The notes under the pieces are model-generated. The model ran no database searches. It saw nothing but the letters and a program-made list of their open reading frames with translations, and was not told where the DNA came from. A stretch of 35,431 bases of DNA from PALSA-610 sp038213435 (GTDB lineage Bacteria; Actinomycetota; Acidimicrobiia; IMCC26256; PALSA-610), in the NCBI GenBank assembly GCA_038213435.1, contig JBBQTI010000043.1, forward strand, positions 1 through 35,431, given 5' to 3'. The translations under genes and the position numbers were made by a program. Of the stretch, positions 23,075 through 30,460 are shown piece after piece (the stretch's first letter is position 1; the number at the start of each line of letters is the position of its first letter).

Positions 23075-24037
23075 GTGAAGATCTGGGTGTTTGCCGAAGC
23101 GGTCGGCGACAAGGCCACGACCGCGACGCTCGAATTGCTCACGAAGGCGCGTGAGGTCGGATCGTCGGTCGAGGCGATCTACGCGGGTTCGGGCGACGCG
23201 ACGCCGATCGCCGCGTCGGTGGGTGCGTACGGCGCGACGAAGTTGTACGTGATCGATCCCGGCGACGGGTTGCCGGGTCAGGTCGCGGCGGCCGGGATCG
23301 CCCAGCTCGCGAGCGAGCAGAGCCCCGACGTCGTTCTCTTCGCGCAGACGTACGACGGTCGTGACGCGCTCGCCCGCTTGTCCGTCAAGCTCGACAAGCC
23401 GGTGCTGACGAACGGCATGTCGTTGTCGGTCGACGGCGGTGCCCTCGTCTTCGGTACCGCGATCTTCGGCGGCGTGACGTTGGTCGACGTGAAGCTCACT
23501 GCCGAGGGTCCGGCGCTGATGGCGATCCGACCGAAGTCGTTCGCGGCCGAAGAGTCGGGTGGCGGCGCGGCCGAGGTCGCGAACGTCTCCGCAGCCGACG
23601 CCGGACGCGCCGCGGAGGCGAAGGTGCTCGCTCGGCACGTCGAGGAGCAACAGGGACCGAAGCTCGAGGAAGCGTCGGTGGTCGTGTCGGGTGGTCGCGG
23701 CATCGGCTCGGCCGAGAACTATGCGCCGTTGGTCGAGGAGTTGGCCAAGCTGCTCAAGGGCGCGTGGGGCGCTTCCCGGGCGATCGTCGATGCCGGTTGG
23801 GTTCCGTACGCGCTGCAGGTCGGCCAGACGGGCAAGACCGTCAAGCCCAAGCTCTACATCGCTCTCGGTATCTCCGGCGCGACGCAGCACCTCGTCGGGA
23901 TGAAGAACAGCGACAACATCCTCGCGGTCAACAAGGACGGCGAGGCGCCGATCTTCTCGGTTGCCGACCTGGGGATCGTCGGCGACGTGCACAAGGTCGT
24001 ACCTGCGGTCAAGGAGTTGCTCGCGTCGAAGCAGTAG
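23075..24037 (+). CDS. etfA: electron transfer flavoprotein alpha subunit
   Basis: A 320-residue EtfA/FixB protein. The N-terminal half (from MKIWVFAEAVGD) has the nucleotide-binding fold, VVVSGGRGIGS near 205 begins the FAD domain, and the C-terminal FAD-binding signature starts at residue 264 with LGISGATQHLVGMKNS. Together with EtfB it forms the FAD-carrying ETF. The GTG start is one base past the etfB stop (23073). The last 29 bases overlap the convergent DUF429 gene. FixX and ETF-quinone oxidoreductase genes are not in the window. Confidence 0.96.
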   Translation: MKIWVFAEAVGDKATTATLELLTKAREVGSSVEAIYAGSGDATPIAASVGAYGATKLYVIDPGDGLPGQVAAAGIAQLASEQSPDVVLFAQTYDGRDALARLSVKLDKPVLTNGMSLSVDGGALVFGTAIFGGVTLVDVKLTAEGPALMAIRPKSFAAEESGGGAAEVANVSAADAGRAAEAKVLARHVEEQQGPKLEEASVVVSGGRGIGSAENYAPLVEELAKLLKGAWGASRAIVDAGWVPYALQVGQTGKTVKPKLYIALGISGATQHLVGMKNSDNILAVNKDGEAPIFSVADLGIVGDVHKVVPAVKELLASKQ

Positions 24038-24713
24038 GGGCCCAGATATCGCCCTCGAGGCGAGTCGTCGGATCGGTCGCGGCGCGCAAGGCCGCCACCT
24101 TCTCGCGATAGCTCCACATGACTCGCGCCGACACGACCGCGTCGCGCTCATGGTCGCTCCGCCACGGTCCGCGATCGTGGTGGGGTGAATGCCTGCGCAG
24201 ATGGGTCGGATAGATCTCGAGCACGGTGCGGCCGGTGGGATCGTCGAACGGCCAGACGGCGAAGCCGGCCGCGCGCAGTCGGGCGAGCAGCGGCATGCCG
24301 CGCACCGAACCGGCACCGACCTGACCGTTGCCGACCAGCTGGAATATCGACTTCGCGCCCCGGTATCGCTCCTCGCACGTCCGAAACCGCTGGTGACGCG
24401 GCACAGCGCAGCGGTCGCGCCAGAACGGTGGGCTCGGCGCGAGCCAGCCGTCGCCGTCGCGCGCCGCGAGCGCCCACACGTCGTCGATCGACGTGCAACC
24501 GTGGTCGCGCGCGAACCACTCCGGCATGCCGAACGAGAAGTCGAAGCCGGCGATCAGCGGGGCCGGGAAGTCACGTACGTAGCCGAGGGCTTCTTCACGC
24601 GTCGACAGCCCACGGCTCTCGACGATCCGGCCGTCCTCTACCACGGCGAGCCATATCCCCTTCGCCCGACGTGCACCCGACCAGTCGATCGCAATTACCG
24701 TCGGGTCCGTCAC
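24009..24713 (-). CDS. DUF429 family protein
   Basis: A 234-residue protein of the DUF429 family (RNase H-like fold): IAIDWSGARRAKGIWLAV at the start and IAGFDFSFGMPEWF in the middle are its diagnostic segments. The family's biochemical function is not known; an unestablished nuclease or regulatory role is sometimes assumed. The GTG at 24713 was chosen because TACCTT lies six bases upstream; an ATG at 24737 would overlap the start codon of the divergent ABC gene. The 3' end overlaps etfA by 29 bases on the opposite strand. Confidence 0.85.
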   Translation of the reverse strand: MTDPTVIAIDWSGARRAKGIWLAVVEDGRIVESRGLSTREEALGYVRDFPAPLIAGFDFSFGMPEWFARDHGCTSIDDVWALAARDGDGWLAPSPPFWRDRCAVPRHQRFRTCEERYRGAKSIFQLVGNGQVGAGSVRGMPLLARLRAAGFAVWPFDDPTGRTVLEIYPTHLRRHSPHHDRGPWRSDHERDAVVSARVMWSYREKVAALRAATDPTTRLEGDIWAPTASTRATP

Positions 24714-24719
24714 ACCGAG

Positions 24720-24725
24720 AAGGTA
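24720..24725 (-). promoter_or_regulatory. leaderless -10 box for DUF429 gene
   Basis: TACCTT on the minus strand, six bases before the GTG at 24713. It shares two bases with the -10 box of the divergent ABC gene. Confidence 0.5.
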
Positions 24726-24729
24726 CCGT
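24724..24729 (+). promoter_or_regulatory. leaderless -10 box for ABC ATPase gene
   Basis: TACCGT lies six bases before the ATG at 24736. The two divergent promoters overlap, so each -35 region must lie inside the other gene. Confidence 0.5.
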
Positions 24730-24735
24730 TCGAGC

Positions 24736-25500
24736 ATGGCCGCGGATGTAGTGCTCGAAGCTCGCGGCCTGGTCAAGGATTACCGCCGCGACCGCGCGGT
24801 CGACGGTGTCGACCTCGTCGTGCGCGCGGGGGAGCGTGTCGCGCTGCTCGGTCCGAACGGTGCCGGGAAGACCACCACGTTGCTCATGATTCTCGGCGTG
24901 GTGTCGCCCGACGCGGGTGCGGTGACGATCTGCGGGTTCGACCTCGCGCGTCATCGCAGCCAGGCCGCGGAGTGTGTCGGCTTCGCCGCCGGTTATCTAC
25001 CGCTGACCGAGCGGATGCGCGTGCGTGAGTATCTGCGTCTGTACGCGCAGCTCTACGGCATCGCCGATCCGCAGCCGCTCATCGACGAAGGTCTCGAACG
25101 CTTCCGAATCGCCGACCTCGCGCCCGCGATGGGTACCGAGCTGTCGTCGGGACAGCGGACGCTGATCGGGATCGTCCGCGCGACGTTGCACCACCCGCGC
25201 CTCCTGGTGCTCGACGAGCCGACGGCCTCGCTCGACCCCGATGTCGCGCAACGCGTACGCGGCGGCCTCCTCGACCTCTGCGACCGCGACGGCACTGCGC
25301 TGCTGATGACCAGTCACGACATGAGCGACGTCATTCAGGTGTGCGAGCGCGTCGTGTTCCTGTCACACGGTCGCATCGTCGCCGACGGCCCGCCCGAAGC
25401 CGTCGCGTCCGCCTACGGCCGGGGCGATCTCGAGGGCGTCTTCCTCCACCTCGCCGAACGCCATGAGCCGACCGGCGCACAACAGAGCGATCATCCATGA
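24736..25500 (+). CDS. ABC transporter ATP-binding protein
   Basis: A 254-residue ATPase with Walker A GPNGAGKTT (39-47), signature LSSGQ (136-140), Walker B LLVLDEP (156-162) and switch histidine H194 in TSHD. The Q-loop region reads GYLPLTERM, where most family members have GYLPQE, so the usual glutamine appears to be Leu. Pairs with the ABC-2 permease whose start overlaps the stop (ATGA). The pair resembles daunorubicin/NodI-NodJ-type exporters. The ATG at 24736 follows its -10 box by six bases. Cargo unknown. Confidence 0.93.
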   Translation: MAADVVLEARGLVKDYRRDRAVDGVDLVVRAGERVALLGPNGAGKTTTLLMILGVVSPDAGAVTICGFDLARHRSQAAECVGFAAGYLPLTERMRVREYLRLYAQLYGIADPQPLIDEGLERFRIADLAPAMGTELSSGQRTLIGIVRATLHHPRLLVLDEPTASLDPDVAQRVRGGLLDLCDRDGTALLMTSHDMSDVIQVCERVVFLSHGRIVADGPPEAVASAYGRGDLEGVFLHLAERHEPTGAQQSDHP

Positions 25501-26330
25501 ACCAGCCGACGGCCGCAACGCCGATGAGCACTCGCGCGAAGTCGTGGCTGAGGATGCGCGCGATCGCGCGGCGTCACGCGTACGTGCTCGTGCGCAGTCC
25601 TCACCGGTTGTTCGACGTGTCGCTGTGGCCGCTGGTAGACGTCTTGCTGTTCGGCTCACTCGCGGCCTTCGTCGGCACGTCGGGCTCGACTCCTGCGGCG
25701 AAGGCGTCCGGATACCTGCTCGCGGGCATCGTGCTCTGGCACGTCATCTACCAGTCGCAGATCGCGATGAGCACGGGATTGCTCGAGGAGACGTGGACGC
25801 GCAACCTGTTGAACCTCATGGTCACGCCGTTGCGCGAGGTCGAGTATCTCGGGGGAGTAGCGCTCTTCGGCATGGTCAAGCTCGTGATCGGCGTCGGCGT
25901 CATGGTGCTCGGCGCCCTGACGTTCTTCTCGTTCCACACGTGGTCACTCGGGTTCGGTCTGGTTCCGATCGTCGCGGTGCTGCTGATCGTCGGTTGGGCG
26001 ATCTCGCTCTTCGTCATGGGGCTCGTGCTCCGGTTCGGCACCGGCGCCGAGGCGCTCGCCTGGGGCGTGATGTTCGTGTTGTTGCCCCTCTCCGGGGTCT
26101 TCTACCCGACGAAGGCGCTGCCGACATTGATGCGGCCGCTCGCGCTCGCGTTGCCGACCACGCACGCGTTCACGGCATTGCGGTCGCTCGTCGATCACCG
26201 GGGAACCGACTGGTCGCAGCTCACCATCGCGGCGGCGGGTTCCGCCGCGATGCTCGGCCTCTCGATGTGGTTCCTGGTCGCGATGCTGCGCACGTTCCGC
26301 AAACGGGGCTACATCACGCGCTACACGTGA
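25497..26330 (+). CDS. ABC-2 type transporter permease
   Basis: A 277-residue membrane protein with six predicted helices (about 41-60, 70-90, 119-143, 148-175, 186-203, 242-264). VRSPHRLFDVSLWPLVDVLLFG, ETWTRNLLNLMVTPL and the conserved LSGVFYPTKALP (198-209) place it with NodJ/daunorubicin-type ABC-2 permeases. It overlaps the ATPase gene by four bases and is translationally coupled. The two proteins probably form a dimeric exporter. It is convergent with the SPW protein gene; the two stop codons are adjacent. Confidence 0.92.
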   Translation: MNQPTAATPMSTRAKSWLRMRAIARRHAYVLVRSPHRLFDVSLWPLVDVLLFGSLAAFVGTSGSTPAAKASGYLLAGIVLWHVIYQSQIAMSTGLLEETWTRNLLNLMVTPLREVEYLGGVALFGMVKLVIGVGVMVLGALTFFSFHTWSLGFGLVPIVAVLLIVGWAISLFVMGLVLRFGTGAEALAWGVMFVLLPLSGVFYPTKALPTLMRPLALALPTTHAFTALRSLVDHRGTDWSQLTIAAAGSAAMLGLSMWFLVAMLRTFRKRGYITRYT

Positions 26331-26729
26331 TCAGGCGGTCGCGGGGACTCCTCCGCTCCACTCGCGCGAGTCGCCGTACTGGTAGTTCGTGAGGAGGCTC
26401 ACGGCCAGTACCGCGATCCCGGCGACGACGTACACGGCCGTCAACCCGCCGTCGGAGTCGTGGAAGTTCAAGACCCAGGGCGAGAGCAGTAGCAGCGCCG
26501 CCGCGAGGTAGTCGCCGGCCGAGTGCACCGTGAAGGGCAGCACCTTGGCGACGCCGAGGGGATAGCGCGTGAACATGCTCACGATGAGCACCGTGGCTCC
26601 GACGACCACACCGGCGGCGACGGCCGTGCCGCTCCCGCCTACGGCAATCGCGATGATGATCAGTCCGAGGCCGACTGCGTAGTCGGCGACGGCGTGGAGC
26701 CACGCCGGGAGTAGACGGACGAGCGACAT
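26331..26729 (-). CDS. SPW-repeat membrane protein
   Basis: A 132-residue membrane protein with four predicted helices (about 14-32, 36-53, 72-88, 97-114). The two halves repeat a motif: HAVADYAVGLGLI and HSAGDYLAAALLL, and the second is followed by SPWVLNF, the SPW motif that names the family. Function unknown. The ATG at 26729 has a good AGGAGA ribosome-binding site and is divergent from the APH-type kinase at 26809. Confidence 0.85.
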   Translation of the reverse strand: MSLVRLLPAWLHAVADYAVGLGLIIIAIAVGGSGTAVAAGVVVGATVLIVSMFTRYPLGVAKVLPFTVHSAGDYLAAALLLLSPWVLNFHDSDGGLTAVYVVAGIAVLAVSLLTNYQYGDSREWSGGVPATA

Positions 26730-26755
26730 GGTGTCTCCTTCTTCGATGTCGATGT

Positions 26756-26779
26756 TCGTCGGTATTACGGAGCCGACGA
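26756..26779. repeat. inverted repeat in divergent promoter region
   Basis: TCGTCGG (26756-26762) and CCGACGA (26773-26779) form a perfect 7-bp inverted repeat with a ten-base centre, between the SPW gene and the kinase gene. It could be an operator or a small hairpin. Confidence 0.4.
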
Positions 26780-26808
26780 TCCGGTCGGATGAATGCAAGA
26801 CTCGACGC

Positions 26809-27837
26809 GTGGAGCCCCTGGTCGACCCTGAACGCCTCGCGGTCTGGATGGACGCGGAAGGACTCGCGACGGGCGCGCCGATCAGTGTCGATCGGATCAC
26901 GACCGGTCACTCGAACGAGGTGTTCCGCGTGACCCGCGGTGAGCGCACGTTCGTGTTGCGGCGGCCGCCGCGCACGCCGTTGTCGCCGACTGCACACGAC
27001 ATGGCACGCGAATTCCGGTTGTTGCGCGCGTTCTTCGGCCACGCGTCCGTGCCGGTGCCCGAGCCGATCGCGTGCTGCGTCGATCGCGGCGTGCTGGGCG
27101 TGCCGTTCTATCTCATGGCTGCTGTGGACGGAGTCGTCGTGCGCGACAGCATGCCCGTGCCGCTCGCCGGCGACGACGGCGCTCCGCGTGCGTGTGCGTA
27201 CGCCCTCGTCGACGCGCTCGCGGGTATTCACGCGTTCGACTGGCGGGCAGGCGGCCTCGACGACTTCGGCAAGCCCGACGGATACCTCGAACGGCAGGTA
27301 CCGCGGTGGCTCGGCCAGCTCGAACGATACGCGACGCGCGCTCTGCCCGACGTCGACGCCGCGGGCCGGTGGTTGCAGGCGCACACGCCGACAATGCAGT
27401 CGCCGGCGGTGATCCACGGCGACTACAAGCTGGACAACGTGATGTTCGCACCGCGCCTACCGGTGGAGCTCGTCGCCGTCGTCGACTGGGAGCAGTCGAC
27501 GGTCGGTGATCCGCTCGCGGATCTCGGTTGGATTATCGGCCTTTGGATCGGGCCGGGCGAGCGGGCCTCGCTCGCGGGTGCGTCACCGTTCGCGGAAGCT
27601 GCCGACGTGCCGACCCGCAAGGAGCTCGTCGCACGCTACGAAGGGCGAACCGGGCGCGACGTCTCGAATCTGGCGTTCTACTGCGTGCTCGGCCTGTTCA
27701 AGCTGGCGTGCGTCATGGAGGGTTCGTTCGCCCGTTTCCGCGCGGGCACCAGCGACGACGCGTACTTCGCGGCGTTGGAGGCCGGCGTTCCGGCGCTCGC
27801 GCGTCGTGCCCTCGAATTTGCCGAGGGAGGCGTCTGA
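26809..27837 (+). CDS. APH-fold phosphotransferase (ACAD10/11-type kinase)
   Basis: A 342-residue aminoglycoside-phosphotransferase-fold kinase. The N-lobe has SNEVFRVTRGERTFVLRRPP, the catalytic loop is H203-G-D205-YKLDN and the metal motif is D226-W-E228 in VAVVDWEQ. This subgroup, related to the kinase domain of ACAD10/11 and to LvaA, phosphorylates hydroxyacyl-CoAs rather than antibiotics. The GTG start is preceded by AAGACT at six bases. It is divergent from the SPW gene and convergent with exonuclease III. Resistance to aminoglycosides should not be inferred from the fold. Confidence 0.9.
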   Translation: MEPLVDPERLAVWMDAEGLATGAPISVDRITTGHSNEVFRVTRGERTFVLRRPPRTPLSPTAHDMAREFRLLRAFFGHASVPVPEPIACCVDRGVLGVPFYLMAAVDGVVVRDSMPVPLAGDDGAPRACAYALVDALAGIHAFDWRAGGLDDFGKPDGYLERQVPRWLGQLERYATRALPDVDAAGRWLQAHTPTMQSPAVIHGDYKLDNVMFAPRLPVELVAVVDWEQSTVGDPLADLGWIIGLWIGPGERASLAGASPFAEAADVPTRKELVARYEGRTGRDVSNLAFYCVLGLFKLACVMEGSFARFRAGTSDDAYFAALEAGVPALARRALEFAEGGV

Positions 27838-27850
27838 GTGTTCGGTGCTC

Positions 27851-28633
27851 TCAGTCGCGCAGGTCGATGATCACGGGTGCGTGATCGGAGGGCCCGGTGC
27901 CTTTGCGCGCGTTGCGGTCGACTGCCGCCCAGGCGATCCGTTCGGCCACCGGCCGGGTCGCCAGCACGAGGTCGATGCGCATGCCCCGGTGCTGATGGAA
28001 GTCGCCGGCTCGATAATCCCAGTAGCTGAACAACCCACTGACGTCGGGGTACACGCGTCGGAACGCGTCCTCGAGGCCCCATTCCTCGAGGTGGGCGACG
28101 GCCTTGCGCTCGGGCTCGGTCACGTGGGTCGCGCCGACGAAATGCTTCGGGTCCCACACGTCGCGGTCGGCGGGCGCGACGTTGAAGTCGCCCGCCACGA
28201 CGAGAGGATCGTCGCGGGTGTGCGTCGCGTCGATCCAGTCGTACATGCTCGCCAACCAGTGCAGCTTGCGTTCGTAGAAGTCCGTCGCGACCTCGCGCCC
28301 GTTCGGCACGTACACGCTGACGACGCGGATGCCACCGCATGTCGCCGCCGCGACGCGCGCGTCGCCTTCATACGGGTCGACATGGGCATCTCCGAACCCG
28401 TTCGACGGATCTACGACGCCCACGCGCGACAGGATCGCCACGCCGTTCCACTGGCCGTGACCGTGGTGGACGGATTCGTAGCCCAGCGCCGAGAACGTCA
28501 GCGCCGGGAACGACGTGTCGGCCAACTTGGTCTCCTGCAGGCAGAGGACGTCGACCTCGGCATAGCCGAGGAACTCCTCGACGCGCGGGAGCCGGGCCTT
28601 CAGCGAGTTGACGTTCCAGGTCGCGATCCGCAT
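27851..28633 (-). CDS. xth: exodeoxyribonuclease III
   Basis: A 260-residue exonuclease III/AP endonuclease of the ExoIII-Ape1 family. Catalytic residues visible are N7 (TWNVNS), E34 (LQETKL), Y107 (SVYVPNG), D148 and N150 (AGDFNVAP), and D250-H251 (SDHAP). It cuts at abasic sites and removes 3' blocks in base-excision repair. Length is standard. It is 12 bases downstream of the DUF6285 gene on the same strand, so it may be co-transcribed with the kinase pair, without an obvious functional link. Confidence 0.95.
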   Translation of the reverse strand: MRIATWNVNSLKARLPRVEEFLGYAEVDVLCLQETKLADTSFPALTFSALGYESVHHGHGQWNGVAILSRVGVVDPSNGFGDAHVDPYEGDARVAAATCGGIRVVSVYVPNGREVATDFYERKLHWLASMYDWIDATHTRDDPLVVAGDFNVAPADRDVWDPKHFVGATHVTEPERKAVAHLEEWGLEDAFRRVYPDVSGLFSYWDYRAGDFHQHRGMRIDLVLATRPVAERIAWAAVDRNARKGTGPSDHAPVIIDLRD

Positions 28634-28645
28634 CGGAGTCGCAGG

Positions 28646-29017
28646 CTACGCCGACGGATCGCCCGACAAGTAGCCCGGATTCGCGACGAGGAGCTTCTCG
28701 TACACCGTCGCGCGCACGTGGTCGCGCACTGCGTCGAGGCGGTCGTCGAGCGACCCGTCCCGTATACGGGCGGCGAGCTCGCGTTCGAGGATCCGGACGT
28801 CGTCGTCGTGGCCGAGCAGCCCTGAGGCTCGCGCCCGCTCGGCGGCGTCGAGCGCTCGACCGGCGGCGAGCTCGCGCTCGATCATGCCGAGTGCGTTGGC
28901 GGCGACGCGCGCGTGGAACTGCACGCGTTTGTCTGTCGACGTCGTCATGACGTCGTGCTCGAGAAACTCGCGCACCGCTTGGACGAGCTCGGGGGCCGTG
29001 GGTCGATCCTGGGTCAT
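28646..29017 (-). CDS. DUF6285 family protein (LvaB-like)
   Basis: A 123-residue, largely helical protein: APELVQAVREFLEHDV at the start, ARVAANALGMIERELAAG, and a C-terminal VRATVYEKLLVANPGYL. The features match DUF6285, a small partner typically encoded beside LvaA-like kinases; I recall LvaB of the Pseudomonas levulinate operon as a member. It would assist the kinase in phosphorylating hydroxyacyl-CoA. Four bases separate it from the kinase gene upstream, so the two are translated together. The DUF assignment is from memory of the family pattern. Confidence 0.8.
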   Translation of the reverse strand: MTQDRPTAPELVQAVREFLEHDVMTTSTDKRVQFHARVAANALGMIERELAAGRALDAAERARASGLLGHDDDVRILERELAARIRDGSLDDRLDAVRDHVRATVYEKLLVANPGYLSGDPSA

Positions 29018-29021
29018 CGCT

Positions 29022-30008
29022 TCACCGACCTCCCTCGAGGATCTCGAGCAGGTCCCATTCGGTCTCCGCGACCCTTCGACCGAGTGTCGCGAGCTCGATC
29101 GAGCGCACGACGCCGCTGAGATGCGTGAAGGCCTGACCCACGCACATCACCCCCCACTTCAACGTGCCGAGCGCCACCCAGAATCGCAACGCGTCGTCTT
29201 CGACCCTGCGGCCTCCGGCGTGTTCGTACGCGGCGACGAGTTCTGGGACGGTGCCGAAGCCGCCGACGGGCTTGTCGTGCACGCCGAATCGCCACGACTT
29301 GACGCATAGCCAACCGAGATCCTCGACCGGATCGCCCAGGTGCGCGAGCTCCCAGTCGAGCACCGCGCGTATGCCTTCGGGTCCGACGATGAAGTTCCCG
29401 TTCCGGAAGTCGCCGTGCACGAGCTCGGGCCGGGACGGCGGGGGAGGAACGCGTTCCGCGAGCCACCGCAGCCCGAGCTCGAACGTCGGGTGGGGCTCGC
29501 CGAACGTGTCGAGCAACGAACGATACTGGTCGAGTTGCGCCGCGGCGTTCTGCACTGGCAGCGGTGGCAGCTGCGCGGGGTCGACGGCGTGGATGCGCGC
29601 CGCGATCTCGCCGCATTGTGCCGCGAGTCGCGGCCGCGCGTCGGCGTACGCGTCGTCGCGGAGGATCTTCCGCGCGATGGTCTCGCCTTCGACGCGGTCC
29701 ATGACGAATCCGCGCCCGAGGTCGTCTTCCGGCCGCAACAGCACCCGCACGCGCGGGACCGCGACTCCGGCTGCCGCGGCGGCCTCGCAAAGGTGGTATT
29801 CCGTCGAGCGATCCGATTCGCCCCTGTGTGCGCCCGGATCGCGCCGAAGGACGAACCCGTGACGCCTACCGCTCGCGTCGGCCAGGTCGAACGACCACGT
29901 CTCTCGCGAAGCGCCGCCCGAAAGACGGCGCAGGTCGAGCACTGATCCATGGCCGCACGTCGGAGCGATCGCGCGGGCGAGCGCTTCGGCATCCGGGGCT
30001 CGGGCCAT
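29022..30008 (-). CDS. APH-fold phosphotransferase (LvaA-like hydroxyacyl-CoA kinase)
   Basis: A 328-residue kinase of the aminoglycoside phosphotransferase fold: SGGASRETWSFDL in the N-lobe, H198-G-D200-FRNGN in the catalytic loop, D218-W-E220 (LDWELAHLGDP) in the metal motif. With the DUF6285 partner four bases downstream it resembles the LvaA/LvaB pair that phosphorylates 4-hydroxyacyl-CoA. An ACAD10/11-like dehydrogenase elsewhere in the window would be the next enzyme in that chemistry. The ATG at 30008 has TAGCGT eight bases upstream. It is not evidence of antibiotic resistance. Confidence 0.88.
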   Translation of the reverse strand: MARAPDAEALARAIAPTCGHGSVLDLRRLSGGASRETWSFDLADASGRRHGFVLRRDPGAHRGESDRSTEYHLCEAAAAAGVAVPRVRVLLRPEDDLGRGFVMDRVEGETIARKILRDDAYADARPRLAAQCGEIAARIHAVDPAQLPPLPVQNAAAQLDQYRSLLDTFGEPHPTFELGLRWLAERVPPPPSRPELVHGDFRNGNFIVGPEGIRAVLDWELAHLGDPVEDLGWLCVKSWRFGVHDKPVGGFGTVPELVAAYEHAGGRRVEDDALRFWVALGTLKWGVMCVGQAFTHLSGVVRSIELATLGRRVAETEWDLLEILEGGR

Positions 30009-30016
30009 GCGCCCGG

Positions 30017-30022
30017 ACGCTA
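30017..30022 (-). promoter_or_regulatory. candidate leaderless -10 box for kinase operon
   Basis: TAGCGT on the minus strand, eight bases before the ATG at 30008, the same hexamer and distance as for the LLM gene starting at 2074. Confidence 0.35.
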
Positions 30023-30092
30023 CCGAAGCGAGCCGTGGTGGATGGTTGTCAGGGCCGGCCGCGAGCAGCCCGGGCGAATCCGAAATCCATCG

Positions 30093-30317
30093 TCATTTCT
30101 CCAGGCGGCGCCGCAGCTCGCCCCGGCGCACCTCGAGCACTGCGAGAATCGCTTCCTGCTGCTCCGCCATCGTCAGCATCTCGGTTCGATCGCGTGCGTC
30201 GGCCGGATCTGCGAGCTGCTCGCGTACGTCGCGGATCTGCGGTCCGAGCTCGGCGATCTCACGCTCGACGCGCTCGAGCTCGGCGTGCAGGTCGACCTGC
30301 GAAGGATCGGTCGTCAT
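30093..30317 (-). CDS. small coiled-coil protein
   Basis: A 74-residue, strongly charged protein with heptad-like helices: DLHAELERVEREIAELGPQIRDVREQL, and QEAILAVLEVRRGELRRRLE at the end. It looks like a two-helix coiled coil. The ATG at 30317 follows CACAAT by six bases and is divergent from the response regulator across 143 bp. The longer frame upstream overlaps that promoter region and was discarded. No function can be assigned. Confidence 0.65.
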   Translation of the reverse strand: MTTDPSQVDLHAELERVEREIAELGPQIRDVREQLADPADARDRTEMLTMAEQQEAILAVLEVRRGELRRRLEK

Positions 30318-30323
30318 CCGTCC

Positions 30324-30329
30324 ATTGTG
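30324..30329 (-). promoter_or_regulatory. candidate leaderless -10 box for coiled-coil protein gene
   Basis: CACAAT on the minus strand lies six bases before the ATG at 30317. Confidence 0.35.
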
Positions 30330-30448
30330 CGCCATTCGTGGCGTCGGGAAACCACGCGATCGCATTGATTCGTGCCGCGCGGTCGGTCGCGACGCCGATC
30401 TGCACACTTTCTCCACAGGCCCGTGGGGACTCCTCCACCGCAGTTCCG

Positions 30449-30454
30449 TATCCT
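30449..30454 (+). promoter_or_regulatory. leaderless -10 box for two-component operon
   Basis: TATCCT lies exactly six bases before the GTG at 30461 of the response regulator. No clear -35 was found. It probably drives the whole regulator, kinase, ribB and SMP-30 operon. Confidence 0.5.
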
Positions 30455-30460
30455 CGTGGT

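Noticed and set aside
26809..30008. Aminoglycoside resistance genes
   Set aside because: The kinases have the APH fold but belong to the ACAD10/LvaA-like type, with a DUF6285 partner, not to antibiotic phosphotransferases.
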